64,000 nt of DNA from Pseudomonadota bacterium. Lineage in GTDB: Bacteria; Pseudomonadota; Gammaproteobacteria; Steroidobacterales; Steroidobacteraceae. The DNA lies in NCBI GenBank assembly GCA_963204835.1, contig CAUJHJ010000053.1, positions 1 through 64,000 on the forward strand. The letters run 5' to 3'. The notes under the pieces were generated by a model. The model was not told the DNA's origin and ran no database searches. It saw nothing but the letters and a program-made list of their open reading frames with translations. The position numbers were made by a program, and so were the translations under genes. Position 1 is the first letter of the stretch. Every line of letters begins with the position of its first letter. Of this stretch, positions 17,658-25,545 are shown piece after piece.

Positions 17658-18671
17658 TCAGACGACCCGGCGGCGGCGCCCGCCCGCGAGGAAGTCGGTC
17701 ACGTTGGCCGCCAATTCATCGAGCGCGCGCTGCCGCGCTTCGCGCGCGGCCCACGCGACGTGCGGCGTGACGATGAGGTTCGGCAGGTCCGCCGCGAAGA
17801 GCGGGCTGCCGTCGGTCGGGGGCTCCTGCGGCAACACATCGATGGCCGCGCCACCGAGCCGGCCCGCGCGCAGCGCCTGCGCGAGCGCGTCGATGTCGAT
17901 CAGCGCGCCGCGCGCGGTATTGACGATCACGGCGTCCGGCTTCATCGCCGCGAACTGGGCGGCGCCGAGCAGGCCGCGCGTGGCCGGTGTCAGCGGGCAG
18001 TGCAGCGTGAGGACGTCCACCTGCGGCAACAATTCGCCGAGCGGCAGGCGCCGCACGCCGTCGGGCGCGGGCGCCCCCGCCCCACCCGCATCGGTCGCCG
18101 CCCGCTGCGCCACGAGCACTTGCATGCCGAGGGCGTGCCCGCAGACCTGGGCCACGGCACGGCCGAGCGTGCCGTAGCCGATGATGCCCAGCTTGCGGCC
18201 GGCGAGTTCGCGGATCGGGAAGTCGAGCATGGTGAACTGCGGCCGCCCGCCCCACTGCCCCGCCTTCACGAGCCGCGAGTAATCGGCAAAGCGGTGCGTC
18301 AGCGCGAGGATCGCGCCCAGCACGTGCTGCACGACCGAAGGCGTGCAGTAGTCGCGGATGTTGCAAACGGCGACGCCGTGTTCGCGCGCCGCCTCGAGGT
18401 CCACGTTGTCCGTGCCGGTCGCGGTCAGCGCGATCAGGCGTAGCGCCGGTGCACCGGCGATCAGCTCGCGCGTGAGCCGGGTCTTGTTGGCGAGCACGAT
18501 GCCGGCGCCGTCGATGCGCGCCGCGATGTCGCCGGGCGCCGTCGCGTCGTGCAGCGTGAGCGGATGGCAGGCCCGCTCGAGGCCCGTCACGTCGAGGTCG
18601 TGCGCGTCGACGGTCGCGTAATCGAGAAAGACGGAGCGCAAGGGGATCTCCGGGGCAGGGTTTGCCGCCAT
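17658..18671 (-). CDS. D-2-hydroxyacid dehydrogenase (NAD-dependent)
   Basis: A 337-residue enzyme. The Rossmann motif is LGIIGYGTLGRAVA, and the catalytic triad is visible: Arg in NTARGAL, Glu in LPQEPP and His in TPHVAW. It resembles the glycerate/hydroxypyruvate-reductase branch of the family, which reduces 2-oxoacids to D-2-hydroxyacids. The ATG at 18671 is preferred to one at 18707 because the first 12 residues of the longer form are unlike the family. It stands alone, convergent with the Nudix gene 12 bases away. Confidence 0.88.
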   Translation of the reverse strand: MAANPAPEIPLRSVFLDYATVDAHDLDVTGLERACHPLTLHDATAPGDIAARIDGAGIVLANKTRLTRELIAGAPALRLIALTATGTDNVDLEAAREHGVAVCNIRDYCTPSVVQHVLGAILALTHRFADYSRLVKAGQWGGRPQFTMLDFPIRELAGRKLGIIGYGTLGRAVAQVCGHALGMQVLVAQRAATDAGGAGAPAPDGVRRLPLGELLPQVDVLTLHCPLTPATRGLLGAAQFAAMKPDAVIVNTARGALIDIDALAQALRAGRLGGAAIDVLPQEPPTDGSPLFAADLPNLIVTPHVAWAAREARQRALDELAANVTDFLAGGRRRRVV

Positions 18672-18785
18672 GCTACCCGCGTTGACAGCCCGCCGCGCCG
18701 GGCGCAACTTGAACGATCAATTGCGCCTGTACCTGACCGGTCTCATCGACTCTCGCCAATAGCAAGACTTGAAGGGGAGAAACGG

Positions 18786-19181
18786 ATGGACATCGACTGG
18801 CTGGCTGTCATCGTCGCGGCGATCGCGAGCTTTCTCGTCGGCGCCGTGTGGTACTCACCGCTGCTGTTCGCGAAGGCCTGGCAGCGCGAAGTCGGCCTGT
18901 CGGATGCCGCGCTCGCGCAGGGCAGCGTGGCCCGCACGATGGGCGGGGCGTTCGCGCTGACGCTCGTCTCGACCGTGGTGTTCCACTTGTTCATCGGCCC
19001 CAAGCCCGGCATCGGCTTCGCCACGGGCGCGGGCTTCGCGGCCGGGCTCTGCTGGGTGGCCTTTGCAAAAGGCGTGGACTACCTGTTCGAACGTCGCAGC
19101 CTCAAGCTCTTCCTGATCAACGGCGGCCACCACACCGCCGCCTACACCGTCATGGGGCTCGTGCTCGCGCTAGTCGGCTGA
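18786..19181 (+). CDS. DUF1761-family small membrane protein
   Basis: A 131-residue protein with four hydrophobic segments, the first at once after MDIDWLAVIVAAIASFLVG. The WYSPLLFAKAW motif near residue 22 is characteristic of DUF1761 proteins. Their function is not known. The ATG at 18786 has a GGGGAG stretch about 10 bases upstream. Its last 40 bases overlap the 3' end of the convergent RND transporter gene. Confidence 0.85.
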   Translation: MDIDWLAVIVAAIASFLVGAVWYSPLLFAKAWQREVGLSDAALAQGSVARTMGGAFALTLVSTVVFHLFIGPKPGIGFATGAGFAAGLCWVAFAKGVDYLFERRSLKLFLINGGHHTAAYTVMGLVLALVG

Positions 19182-22100
19182 TCGCGCGCCGCTTCGATCG
19201 CCGGCGGCGCGAGCTTGTACATCACCGGGGTGACGAGCCGCGCGAGCAATGTCGAGGTGATGAGGCCGCCGATGATCACCCAGGCCATCGGCGAGTAGAG
19301 GCCGATGTTCTGCACCGCGAGCGGCAGCAGGCCGCCGATCGCCGTCGCCGTGGTCAGGAGGATCGGCAGGAAGCGGATCTCGCCCGCCTGCTCGATCGCC
19401 TCGTCGAGCGACACGCCCTGCGCACGCAGCTGGTTGGTGAAGTCGACCAGCAGGATCGAGTTCTTGATCTCGATGCCGATCAGCGCGATGAAGCCGATGC
19501 TCGCGGTGAAGGAAATGCTGTTGCCGGTGAACAGCAGCAGCAGCAGTCCGCCGAGCACGCCGAGCGGCACCACGGTGAGCACGATCAGCGCCGACTTGAA
19601 AGTGCCGAACTCGAGCACGAGGATCGCGCAGATGCCGAAGAGCGCGATGATGATCGCGATGCCGATGCCGCCGAAGGCCTCCTGGCTCGATTCCGCCTCG
19701 CCGCCGAGCCGGTAGTGGTAGCCGCGCGGCCAGGCCATCGCATCGAGCTGCCTCTTCGCTTCGGCGGTGAGCTTGGCGGTGTTGAAGCCCGGCCGCACGT
19801 CGGCGTCCACGGTCACGGAGCGTTCGCGGTCGAAGCGCTGGATGACGACCGGTGCCTTCTCGAATTTCAGGCTGGCGAGCTGCGACAGCGGCAGCAGCGC
19901 GCCGTGCAACGAGGGCACGCGCACTTCGCCGAGCGTCGCGAGATCCGCGCGCGCACCCACCGCGGTGCGCACCGTGATGTCGTACTGCTCGCCGCCCGGA
20001 TCCTTGAAGGTGCCGACGGACATGCCTGCGACCGACAGCCGCACCGCGCGGTCGAACTCGGCCGTGGAGACGCCGAGCAGCCCCGCTTTCTGGGGATCGA
20101 CGACGAGGCGCAGGTTGGTGCGGGCGACTTCGAGCGGGTTCTGCACGTCGCGGGTGCCGGGCAGCCGCTCGAGCAGGCGTTGCACGTCGCCCGCCAGCCT
20201 CTCGATCACCTCGAGGTCGCGGCCGACGACGCGCACGGCGATCGGCGCGCTGATCGGCGGCCCGTTGACGAACTCCTTGACGTAGATGTGCGCACCCGGG
20301 TAGCCGGCGAGCTCGCGGCGCAGCGCGTCGAGCGCGCGCGGCGTTTCGTGGCTGTCGTAGCGCAGGAGCTGCACGAAGATCTCGCCGTAGTTGGATGCGT
20401 CGCGTCGCGTGATGTGGTTGTAGTAGATCTGCGGGTTGCCATGGCCGAGGTTCGTGAACCACGACTTCACGGCGGGGCTCGCACGCAGCTTCGACTCGAC
20501 GAAGCGCAGCGCGGCGTCGGTCGCCTCGAGGCTCGCGCCTGCGGGGGCTTCCACCTGCACGAGGAACTGCGGCGTGTCGGCCTTCGGGAAGAGGCTCGAA
20601 CCGATGACCGGCACGAGCGCCGCGGACAGCAGCAGCGAGCCACCGATCGCGACCAGCACCGTGGCGCGCGGCCGGGCGAGGCAGTAGTGCAGCGCGGGCC
20701 GGTAGTAGCGGTGGATGGCACCCATCACGCGTTGCAGCACCGGATTGCCGGCCTCCGCCGCATGGCGCGGCAGCAGGCGGCTCGCCAGGAAGGGAATGAT
20801 GAACAGCGCCACGATCAGCGATCCCACCACGGTGGCGACCACGGTGGTGGGCAGCACGCGGATGAACTTGCCGGCCGTTCCCGGCAGCATCAGCAGCGGC
20901 AGGAACGCGAAGATCAGCGTCGCGGTGCAGCCGAGGATCGCAACGAGGATCTGGCGGGTCCCCGCGAGCGCGGCGGCGGTGCGGCCGAGGCCCGTGCGCA
21001 AGTGGCGCGCGATGTTTTCGACCACCACGATGGAATCGTCCACCAGCAGGCCGAGCGCGACCACGCAGCCCGCGATCGAGATCTGGTTGAGCGAGTAGCC
21101 GATGAAGTAGAGCACCGCGATGCCGAAGGCCAGCGACAGCGGCACCGCCACCATCACGATGCCCGCGGCCCGCCAGCCGAGCGGCACCAGGGTCAGCATC
21201 ACGAGCGCGATCGCGATGCCGAAGTCGGTGTACAGCCGCCCGAGGCGGTGCTCGACATTCTTCGACTGCTCGAAGCCGCGCTCGAGCCGGATGCGCTTCG
21301 GCAGGCCCTGCTCGAAGCGGTCGAGCGTCACGTCGAGGCGCCGCTGCACCTCGAGGATGTTGAAGCCTTCCTTCTGGTTCGCGGTGACGAACACCGCGCG
21401 CCTACCGTTGTAGCGCCCGACGTAGGTCCACGGCGCCGTGGTCCAGCTCACCGTGGCGAGGTCGCGGATGCGCACGATGCGCCCCCCGGTCGAGGTCACG
21501 ACCGTGTCACGCACCTGGTCGAGTGTTTCGTATGCGCCCGAGGTCTCGAGGCTGAAGCCGCGCGATCCGAGGTCGAGCGCGCCGGCCGGGATGTTCGCGT
21601 TCTCGCTCGCGATCGCCTGGGCGACCTGGGAGGGCGAGACATGCAGCTCGGCCATGCGCTTGAGGTCGAGCTGCACGCGCAACTCGCGTCGCGGGATGGC
21701 CCAGCTTTCTGCCGTGCGTATCCCGGCCACGGGCTTCAGGGCATCCTTCAGGTCCCGCGCATGGTCCTCGAGCTCGCGCCAGGTGGCGTCATCGGACACC
21801 AGCGCGAGCTGGATGGTGTTGACGAGCCCCGGGCTGATCTTGCGGATCTCGAGCTGCGCGAGGTCCTGCGGCAGCGTCGGCCGCAGCGCATTCACTTCGC
21901 GCGTGACCTCGTCGTACTTGCGGTCGGGATCCACGGAGGCCTGGAACTCGATCACGATGAAGGACACGCCGTCGGTGATCGTGGACTCCATTTTCTTGAC
22001 GTCGTCGAGCTCGGCGAGCCGATCCTCGATGGGCTTCGTGACGAGACGCTCGAGATCGCGCGGGTCGGCGCCCGGATAGATCGCCGTGATGAAGAATCCC

Positions 22101-22228
22101 GGTATCTTGAAGTAGGGGTCTTCCTCGCGCGGCACGTTCGCGAAGGCGTACCAGCCGAGTGCGACGAGGCACAGGAAGGCCACCAGCGTGAACTGGTAGC
22201 GCCGGATCGGGAATTCGAGCAGGCCCAC
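19142..22228 (-). CDS. RND efflux transporter, inner-membrane pump subunit
   Basis: A 1028-residue AcrB/MexB-fold protein with the expected twelve membrane segments and two large periplasmic loops. It starts LLEFPIRRYQFTLVAFLCLV. The proton-relay helix has GLLVDDSIVVVENIARH (TM4 acid pair), and the second half has GIEIKNSILLVDFTNQLR. REEDPYFK near the N-terminus and IYPGADP resemble the branch often annotated as multidrug or heavy-metal-independent RND pumps. Fourth gene of the operon tetR, outer-membrane channel, adaptor, pump; it starts 4 bases after the adaptor stop. The substrate is not predictable. Confidence 0.93.
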   Translation of the reverse strand: MGLLEFPIRRYQFTLVAFLCLVALGWYAFANVPREEDPYFKIPGFFITAIYPGADPRDLERLVTKPIEDRLAELDDVKKMESTITDGVSFIVIEFQASVDPDRKYDEVTREVNALRPTLPQDLAQLEIRKISPGLVNTIQLALVSDDATWRELEDHARDLKDALKPVAGIRTAESWAIPRRELRVQLDLKRMAELHVSPSQVAQAIASENANIPAGALDLGSRGFSLETSGAYETLDQVRDTVVTSTGGRIVRIRDLATVSWTTAPWTYVGRYNGRRAVFVTANQKEGFNILEVQRRLDVTLDRFEQGLPKRIRLERGFEQSKNVEHRLGRLYTDFGIAIALVMLTLVPLGWRAAGIVMVAVPLSLAFGIAVLYFIGYSLNQISIAGCVVALGLLVDDSIVVVENIARHLRTGLGRTAAALAGTRQILVAILGCTATLIFAFLPLLMLPGTAGKFIRVLPTTVVATVVGSLIVALFIIPFLASRLLPRHAAEAGNPVLQRVMGAIHRYYRPALHYCLARPRATVLVAIGGSLLLSAALVPVIGSSLFPKADTPQFLVQVEAPAGASLEATDAALRFVESKLRASPAVKSWFTNLGHGNPQIYYNHITRRDASNYGEIFVQLLRYDSHETPRALDALRRELAGYPGAHIYVKEFVNGPPISAPIAVRVVGRDLEVIERLAGDVQRLLERLPGTRDVQNPLEVARTNLRLVVDPQKAGLLGVSTAEFDRAVRLSVAGMSVGTFKDPGGEQYDITVRTAVGARADLATLGEVRVPSLHGALLPLSQLASLKFEKAPVVIQRFDRERSVTVDADVRPGFNTAKLTAEAKRQLDAMAWPRGYHYRLGGEAESSQEAFGGIGIAIIIALFGICAILVLEFGTFKSALIVLTVVPLGVLGGLLLLLFTGNSISFTASIGFIALIGIEIKNSILLVDFTNQLRAQGVSLDEAIEQAGEIRFLPILLTTATAIGGLLPLAVQNIGLYSPMAWVIIGGLITSTLLARLVTPVMYKLAPPAIEAARDQPTSASTSPMTV

Positions 22229-22232
22229 GGCG

Positions 22233-23357
22233 TCAGCCGCGCCGGCCGGGGAACCGCAGGGCGCCCGCCGCCTGCGCGGGATCTTTCACGACGCTGATGC
22301 CGTCGCCGTCGGCGAGGTACAGCGCACCGTCGGTGACGACCGTCTCGCCGGCCGACAGGCCATCGGCGAGCGCGACACCGTCGGCCGTGATGAAGGCGAC
22401 CCTGACCTCGCGCCGCACCGCGCGCCCCTCGCGTACGACGAACACGCTGGCGCGTTCGCCGTCGCCCTCGACGATCGCCGCGATGGGCACGTAGGCGAGT
22501 GGGGCCTCGCCGGCCGCGGCGGGGCTGATCGAGAGTTTGGCGACGAGCCCGCTGGCGAGCGCCAGTTCGGTGGCATCGATGCGGATCTCGACCGGGAACA
22601 GGCCGCTCGCGCTCTCGGCGGCGCGTGACAGCTCCGACACCTCGCCGTCGAGGACGCTGCCCGGGAATGCGTCCATGCGGATCGTGGCGCGATCGCCGAG
22701 GCGCAATTTCACGATCTCGCGATCGGCCAGCGCCGCGCGCACCACGAAGCCGCGGTTCGCGCCGCTTACCACCAGCACGGTTTGCCCCGGGGGAACGAAC
22801 TCGCGCTCCTCGGCGAGCCTGCGCAACACCACTCCGTCGTGCGGCGCGACGATGACCGCATGGCTGCGATTGAACTGCGCGCCGCGCGCCTGCGCCTGCG
22901 CGACAGCCGCCTGCGTGCGCAGGTCCTGCAATTGCTCGAGGCTGATCACCTCGTCGGCGTACAGGCGCTCGCCTCGGTCGAGGTCGCGCCGCGCCTTGGC
23001 GGCAAGCTGTTCGACCTGCTCGAGCTGGGCGTCGACTTCGGCGAGCTCGAGGCCGGCGAGCCGATCGCCCCGGCGCACCTTCTGCCCCTCCTGCACGTGG
23101 ATCTGGCGCACGATGCCGCCCACCTTGAACGACAGGCGCATCTCGTCCTTGGCCGCGATCACGCCGTTGGTGGCAATCGCCGGGCTCGCGGGACCGGTTC
23201 GCACCTGGGCCACGCGCACGGGCGTGCGCTCGGCCTCGGCCTGCGGTGCGTCGGGCGCGCAGGCCGCGAGGAGCGCGGCCGACGCCAACGCGAATGCGAG
23301 GACGAGCGCGTGGGCTGGGGCGGGGACGGCGGCAGGATGGGTGAGTCGGCGGATCAT
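22233..23357 (-). CDS. RND periplasmic adaptor lipoprotein
   Basis: A 374-residue membrane-fusion protein. The N-terminal signal ends in a lipobox, LLAAC (Cys at about 33), so it should be anchored to the inner membrane by lipid. The lipoyl half-motifs are FKVGGIVRQIHVQEGQKVRRGD and IVAPHDGVVLRRL, with a coiled hairpin between them (about 105-160). It links the pump at 19142-22228 with the outer-membrane channel at 23354-24757. It overlaps the end of the channel gene by 4 bases. Confidence 0.92.
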   Translation of the reverse strand: MIRRLTHPAAVPAPAHALVLAFALASAALLAACAPDAPQAEAERTPVRVAQVRTGPASPAIATNGVIAAKDEMRLSFKVGGIVRQIHVQEGQKVRRGDRLAGLELAEVDAQLEQVEQLAAKARRDLDRGERLYADEVISLEQLQDLRTQAAVAQAQARGAQFNRSHAVIVAPHDGVVLRRLAEEREFVPPGQTVLVVSGANRGFVVRAALADREIVKLRLGDRATIRMDAFPGSVLDGEVSELSRAAESASGLFPVEIRIDATELALASGLVAKLSISPAAAGEAPLAYVPIAAIVEGDGERASVFVVREGRAVRREVRVAFITADGVALADGLSAGETVVTDGALYLADGDGISVVKDPAQAAGALRFPGRRG

Positions 23358-24757
23358 GGCGTGGAACCCGGGGCGAGGGGATCGACCGGCAGCGTGCCGG
23401 CGGCGGTGACGTAATCGAGCTCGGCCTGGCGCGTGAGCAAGGCGAAGCGCGTGAGGTTGAGGTTCAGCTCGGCGCGGGTGAGCGTGCTGCGCGCGTCGAT
23501 GAACTCGACCTGGCTGATCATGCCCTCGTCGCGCTTGCGGCTTGCGATGCGAAAGCCCGCGCGCGCGGCCTGCGAGCGCGCTTCCGCGGTCGCGAGCGAA
23601 TCAGCGGCCGTCGCGAGCCGATCGACGGCCTGCCGGACCTCCAGCTGGATCTGCAGCGCGAGCTCGTCGCGCTGTGTCGCTGCGCGGCGCTCGAGCGCAC
23701 GGGCCGCGCGCACCGCCGCGCGGTTCGCACCGCCGTCGAACAATTTCCACGACAGCTGCAGCGACACCTGCCCGTAGTTGTAGCCGTGGCCCGTGCCGTA
23801 GTCCTCGCCCTGGATGCCGGCATCGACGCCGAGCCCGAGGGTCGGCTTGAGGGCCGCGCGCGCGGCGTCCGCCTGTGCCGCGGCGGCCTGTGTCGTGCTG
23901 TCGGCGCCGGCGAGTTCCGGCCGGCGCGCGAGGGCGTCCGCTTCGAGCGTCGCGGGATCGGCGGCGGCCTGCCGGGCCGCCTGTTCGACTTCCGTCGCCT
24001 CGAGTGCGCCCTCAAGCGGGCGATTCAGCAGGAAGTTGAGGTAGCGGCGCGCCTGCTGCGCGAGGTTCCGGCTTTCCCGCAGCTGCTGTTCGACCTCGAG
24101 CAGCTCGGCGCGTGCCCGCAGCACCTGGTCCTGCGTCAGCTTGCCGTTGCCGTAGAGGGATTCATTGACGCGCAGGTTCTCCTCGAGGAGCGTGCGGCTC
24201 GCGTCGACGATCGCAACGGTCTTGGTCGCGCCGAGCCAGTCGAGGTAGCCGACCGCGATGTCGCGCTTCAGGCGCCGCGCGAGCGCGAGGCGCGCGAATC
24301 CGCTCGCGGCGAGCTGTGCGCGCTGCGCGCGCAGGGTTGCGGGGATGGCGGGTGCGTAGAGGGGCTGGGAAAGGCTGACGTGGCTGTCCTGGTCACGTTC
24401 GCGCAGGAATGAAACGGTCTCGTCTTCGAGCGCCGGATTGATGCGCGACAGGGGCAGGACGAACTCGCGGCCGCCCTCGTTGCGCGAGTAGCGGCCCGCG
24501 AGCGACAGATCCGGGAAGAAGCCGGCGCGCGCCTCGTCCAGCGCGGCGATCGCGCGCTCGACATCGAAGCCCTGGCTGCGCAGTGCCAGGTTCGACCCGA
24601 GGCCTTCGCGCACGTACTCGTCCACCACTTCGGCCAGGGAGCGCGTCGCCGCGTATGCCCGCGGCGCCGGCACGAGCAACGGCCACAACAGCAGCGCAAG
24701 CACGGAGAGGCGGCGCGCGCCGCCGGGTCCTGGAGAATCCCCATGCCCTCGGCTCAT
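23354..24757 (-). CDS. TolC-family outer-membrane efflux channel
   Basis: About 467 residues from the ATG at 24757. Two outer-membrane-efflux-protein repeats made of long helices are visible, with DARAGFFPDLSLAG-type and ALKPTLGLGVDAG-type strands and KLFDGG near residue 355. A hydrophobic signal (LSVLALLLWPLLVPAPRAYA) precedes the mature part. An earlier in-frame ATG at 24838 would overlap tetR by 71 bases and add a charged leader, so it is less likely. It follows tetR by 10 bases and is followed by the adaptor and pump. Confidence 0.9.
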   Translation of the reverse strand: MSRGHGDSPGPGGARRLSVLALLLWPLLVPAPRAYAATRSLAEVVDEYVREGLGSNLALRSQGFDVERAIAALDEARAGFFPDLSLAGRYSRNEGGREFVLPLSRINPALEDETVSFLRERDQDSHVSLSQPLYAPAIPATLRAQRAQLAASGFARLALARRLKRDIAVGYLDWLGATKTVAIVDASRTLLEENLRVNESLYGNGKLTQDQVLRARAELLEVEQQLRESRNLAQQARRYLNFLLNRPLEGALEATEVEQAARQAAADPATLEADALARRPELAGADSTTQAAAAQADAARAALKPTLGLGVDAGIQGEDYGTGHGYNYGQVSLQLSWKLFDGGANRAAVRAARALERRAATQRDELALQIQLEVRQAVDRLATAADSLATAEARSQAARAGFRIASRKRDEGMISQVEFIDARSTLTRAELNLNLTRFALLTRQAELDYVTAAGTLPVDPLAPGSTP

Positions 24758-24767
24758 CCTGCGGGCC

Positions 24768-25409
24768 TCAGGGCGGGGCGAGGGCGTGCGTCGCGAGGCG
24801 CAGCGCCTCGTCGATGAGCCGCTCGGCGTTGAAACCACGGTGTTCGATGACCGCGGCCTTGGTGGTCGCGAGCTGGATGATGCCGAGCATGTAGCCCCAC
24901 AAGGTGAGCCCCACGAGGCCGGGGGGGCCGGCGTCCGCGCGGATGGAACCGTCGCGCATCCCCTGCCCGATGCTTGCCACGAGCACCTCGTGCACGCGGT
25001 CGCCGTGCTGCAGGCAGGCGAGCTCGTTCGGATGGTCGCCCAGGCCGGCAGACGAACGCATCGCGAATTTCGTCAGGGCGTCGTAGTGGACCGGCTGCTC
25101 GCGCGAGAAGGTGACGAAGGCACGGCCGATCGCGCCGATCTGCTCGCGACCGCTCGCGTGTTCCCGTGCGGCGGCCTTGAAGCGTCCGTGCAGGTTCAAC
25201 AGCGCACGCTCGCAGATCGCGAGCAGGAGGTCGGACCTGTCCTGGAAATAGACATAGAGCAGCGCGCGCGACAGCCGGGCCTTGCGCGCCACTTCGTCCA
25301 TCGTCATCGAATCGATGCCCGCTTCCGCGGCGACGGCCTCGGCCGCGTCGAGGATCTCCGAGCGACGACGCTCCTTTTCCTCCTGGCGGCGTTCGGCGAG
25401 CTGATTCAT
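24768..25409 (-). CDS. TetR/AcrR-family repressor of the RND operon
   Basis: A 213-residue repressor. The N-terminal helix-turn-helix is visible in SMTMDEVARKARLSRALLYVYF. The C-terminal ligand domain is unclassified. As first gene of the tetR-channel-adaptor-pump operon it likely represses its own operon, and a perfect 7-1-7 palindrome covers its promoter at 25430-25444. The start codon lies six bases after the predicted -10 hexamer, so the mRNA may have no leader. Confidence 0.92.
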   Translation of the reverse strand: MNQLAERRQEEKERRRSEILDAAEAVAAEAGIDSMTMDEVARKARLSRALLYVYFQDRSDLLLAICERALLNLHGRFKAAAREHASGREQIGAIGRAFVTFSREQPVHYDALTKFAMRSSAGLGDHPNELACLQHGDRVHEVLVASIGQGMRDGSIRADAGPPGLVGLTLWGYMLGIIQLATTKAAVIEHRGFNAERLIDEALRLATHALAPP

Positions 25410-25415
25410 GCCGTG

Positions 25416-25444
25416 AGCCTAGGGTGGGTTTGACACAGTGTCAA
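25416..25444 (-). promoter_or_regulatory. Promoter and TetR operator of the RND operon
   Basis: On the minus strand a consensus -35 TTGACA (25439-25444) is followed by a 17-base spacer and -10 TAGGCT (25416-25421). A perfect inverted repeat, TTGACAC-A-GTGTCAA, spans 25430-25444 and covers the -35. That is the usual place for a TetR repressor to block RNA polymerase. Only six bases (CACGGC) separate the -10 from the tetR ATG. Confidence 0.75.
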
Positions 25445-25485
25445 TAAATGAACATGCGACAAAGTATTTCCACCGATGGCGATGC

Positions 25486-25506
25486 AAATGCGAACTATTC
25501 ATATTT
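25486..25506. promoter_or_regulatory. Candidate Fur box upstream of the TonB receptor
   Basis: AAATGCGAA-CTA-TTCATATTT matches 16 of 21 positions of an idealised palindromic Fur box (AAATGAGAA-TCA-TTCTCATTT). It lies 39 bases upstream of the receptor ATG in an AT-richer stretch. A similar box precedes feoA. Iron repression by Fur is inferred. Confidence 0.5.
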
Positions 25507-25545
25507 GGCCCGTCTTGCCTCACAACAGCCACACATAGCGAGTCC

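Noticed and set aside
18848-22297. A 1149-codon open frame on the plus strand opposite the RND pump
   Set aside because: It is rich in Arg, His, Asp and Glu with no fold motifs and mirrors a well-supported RND gene; long antisense frames are expected at this GC content.
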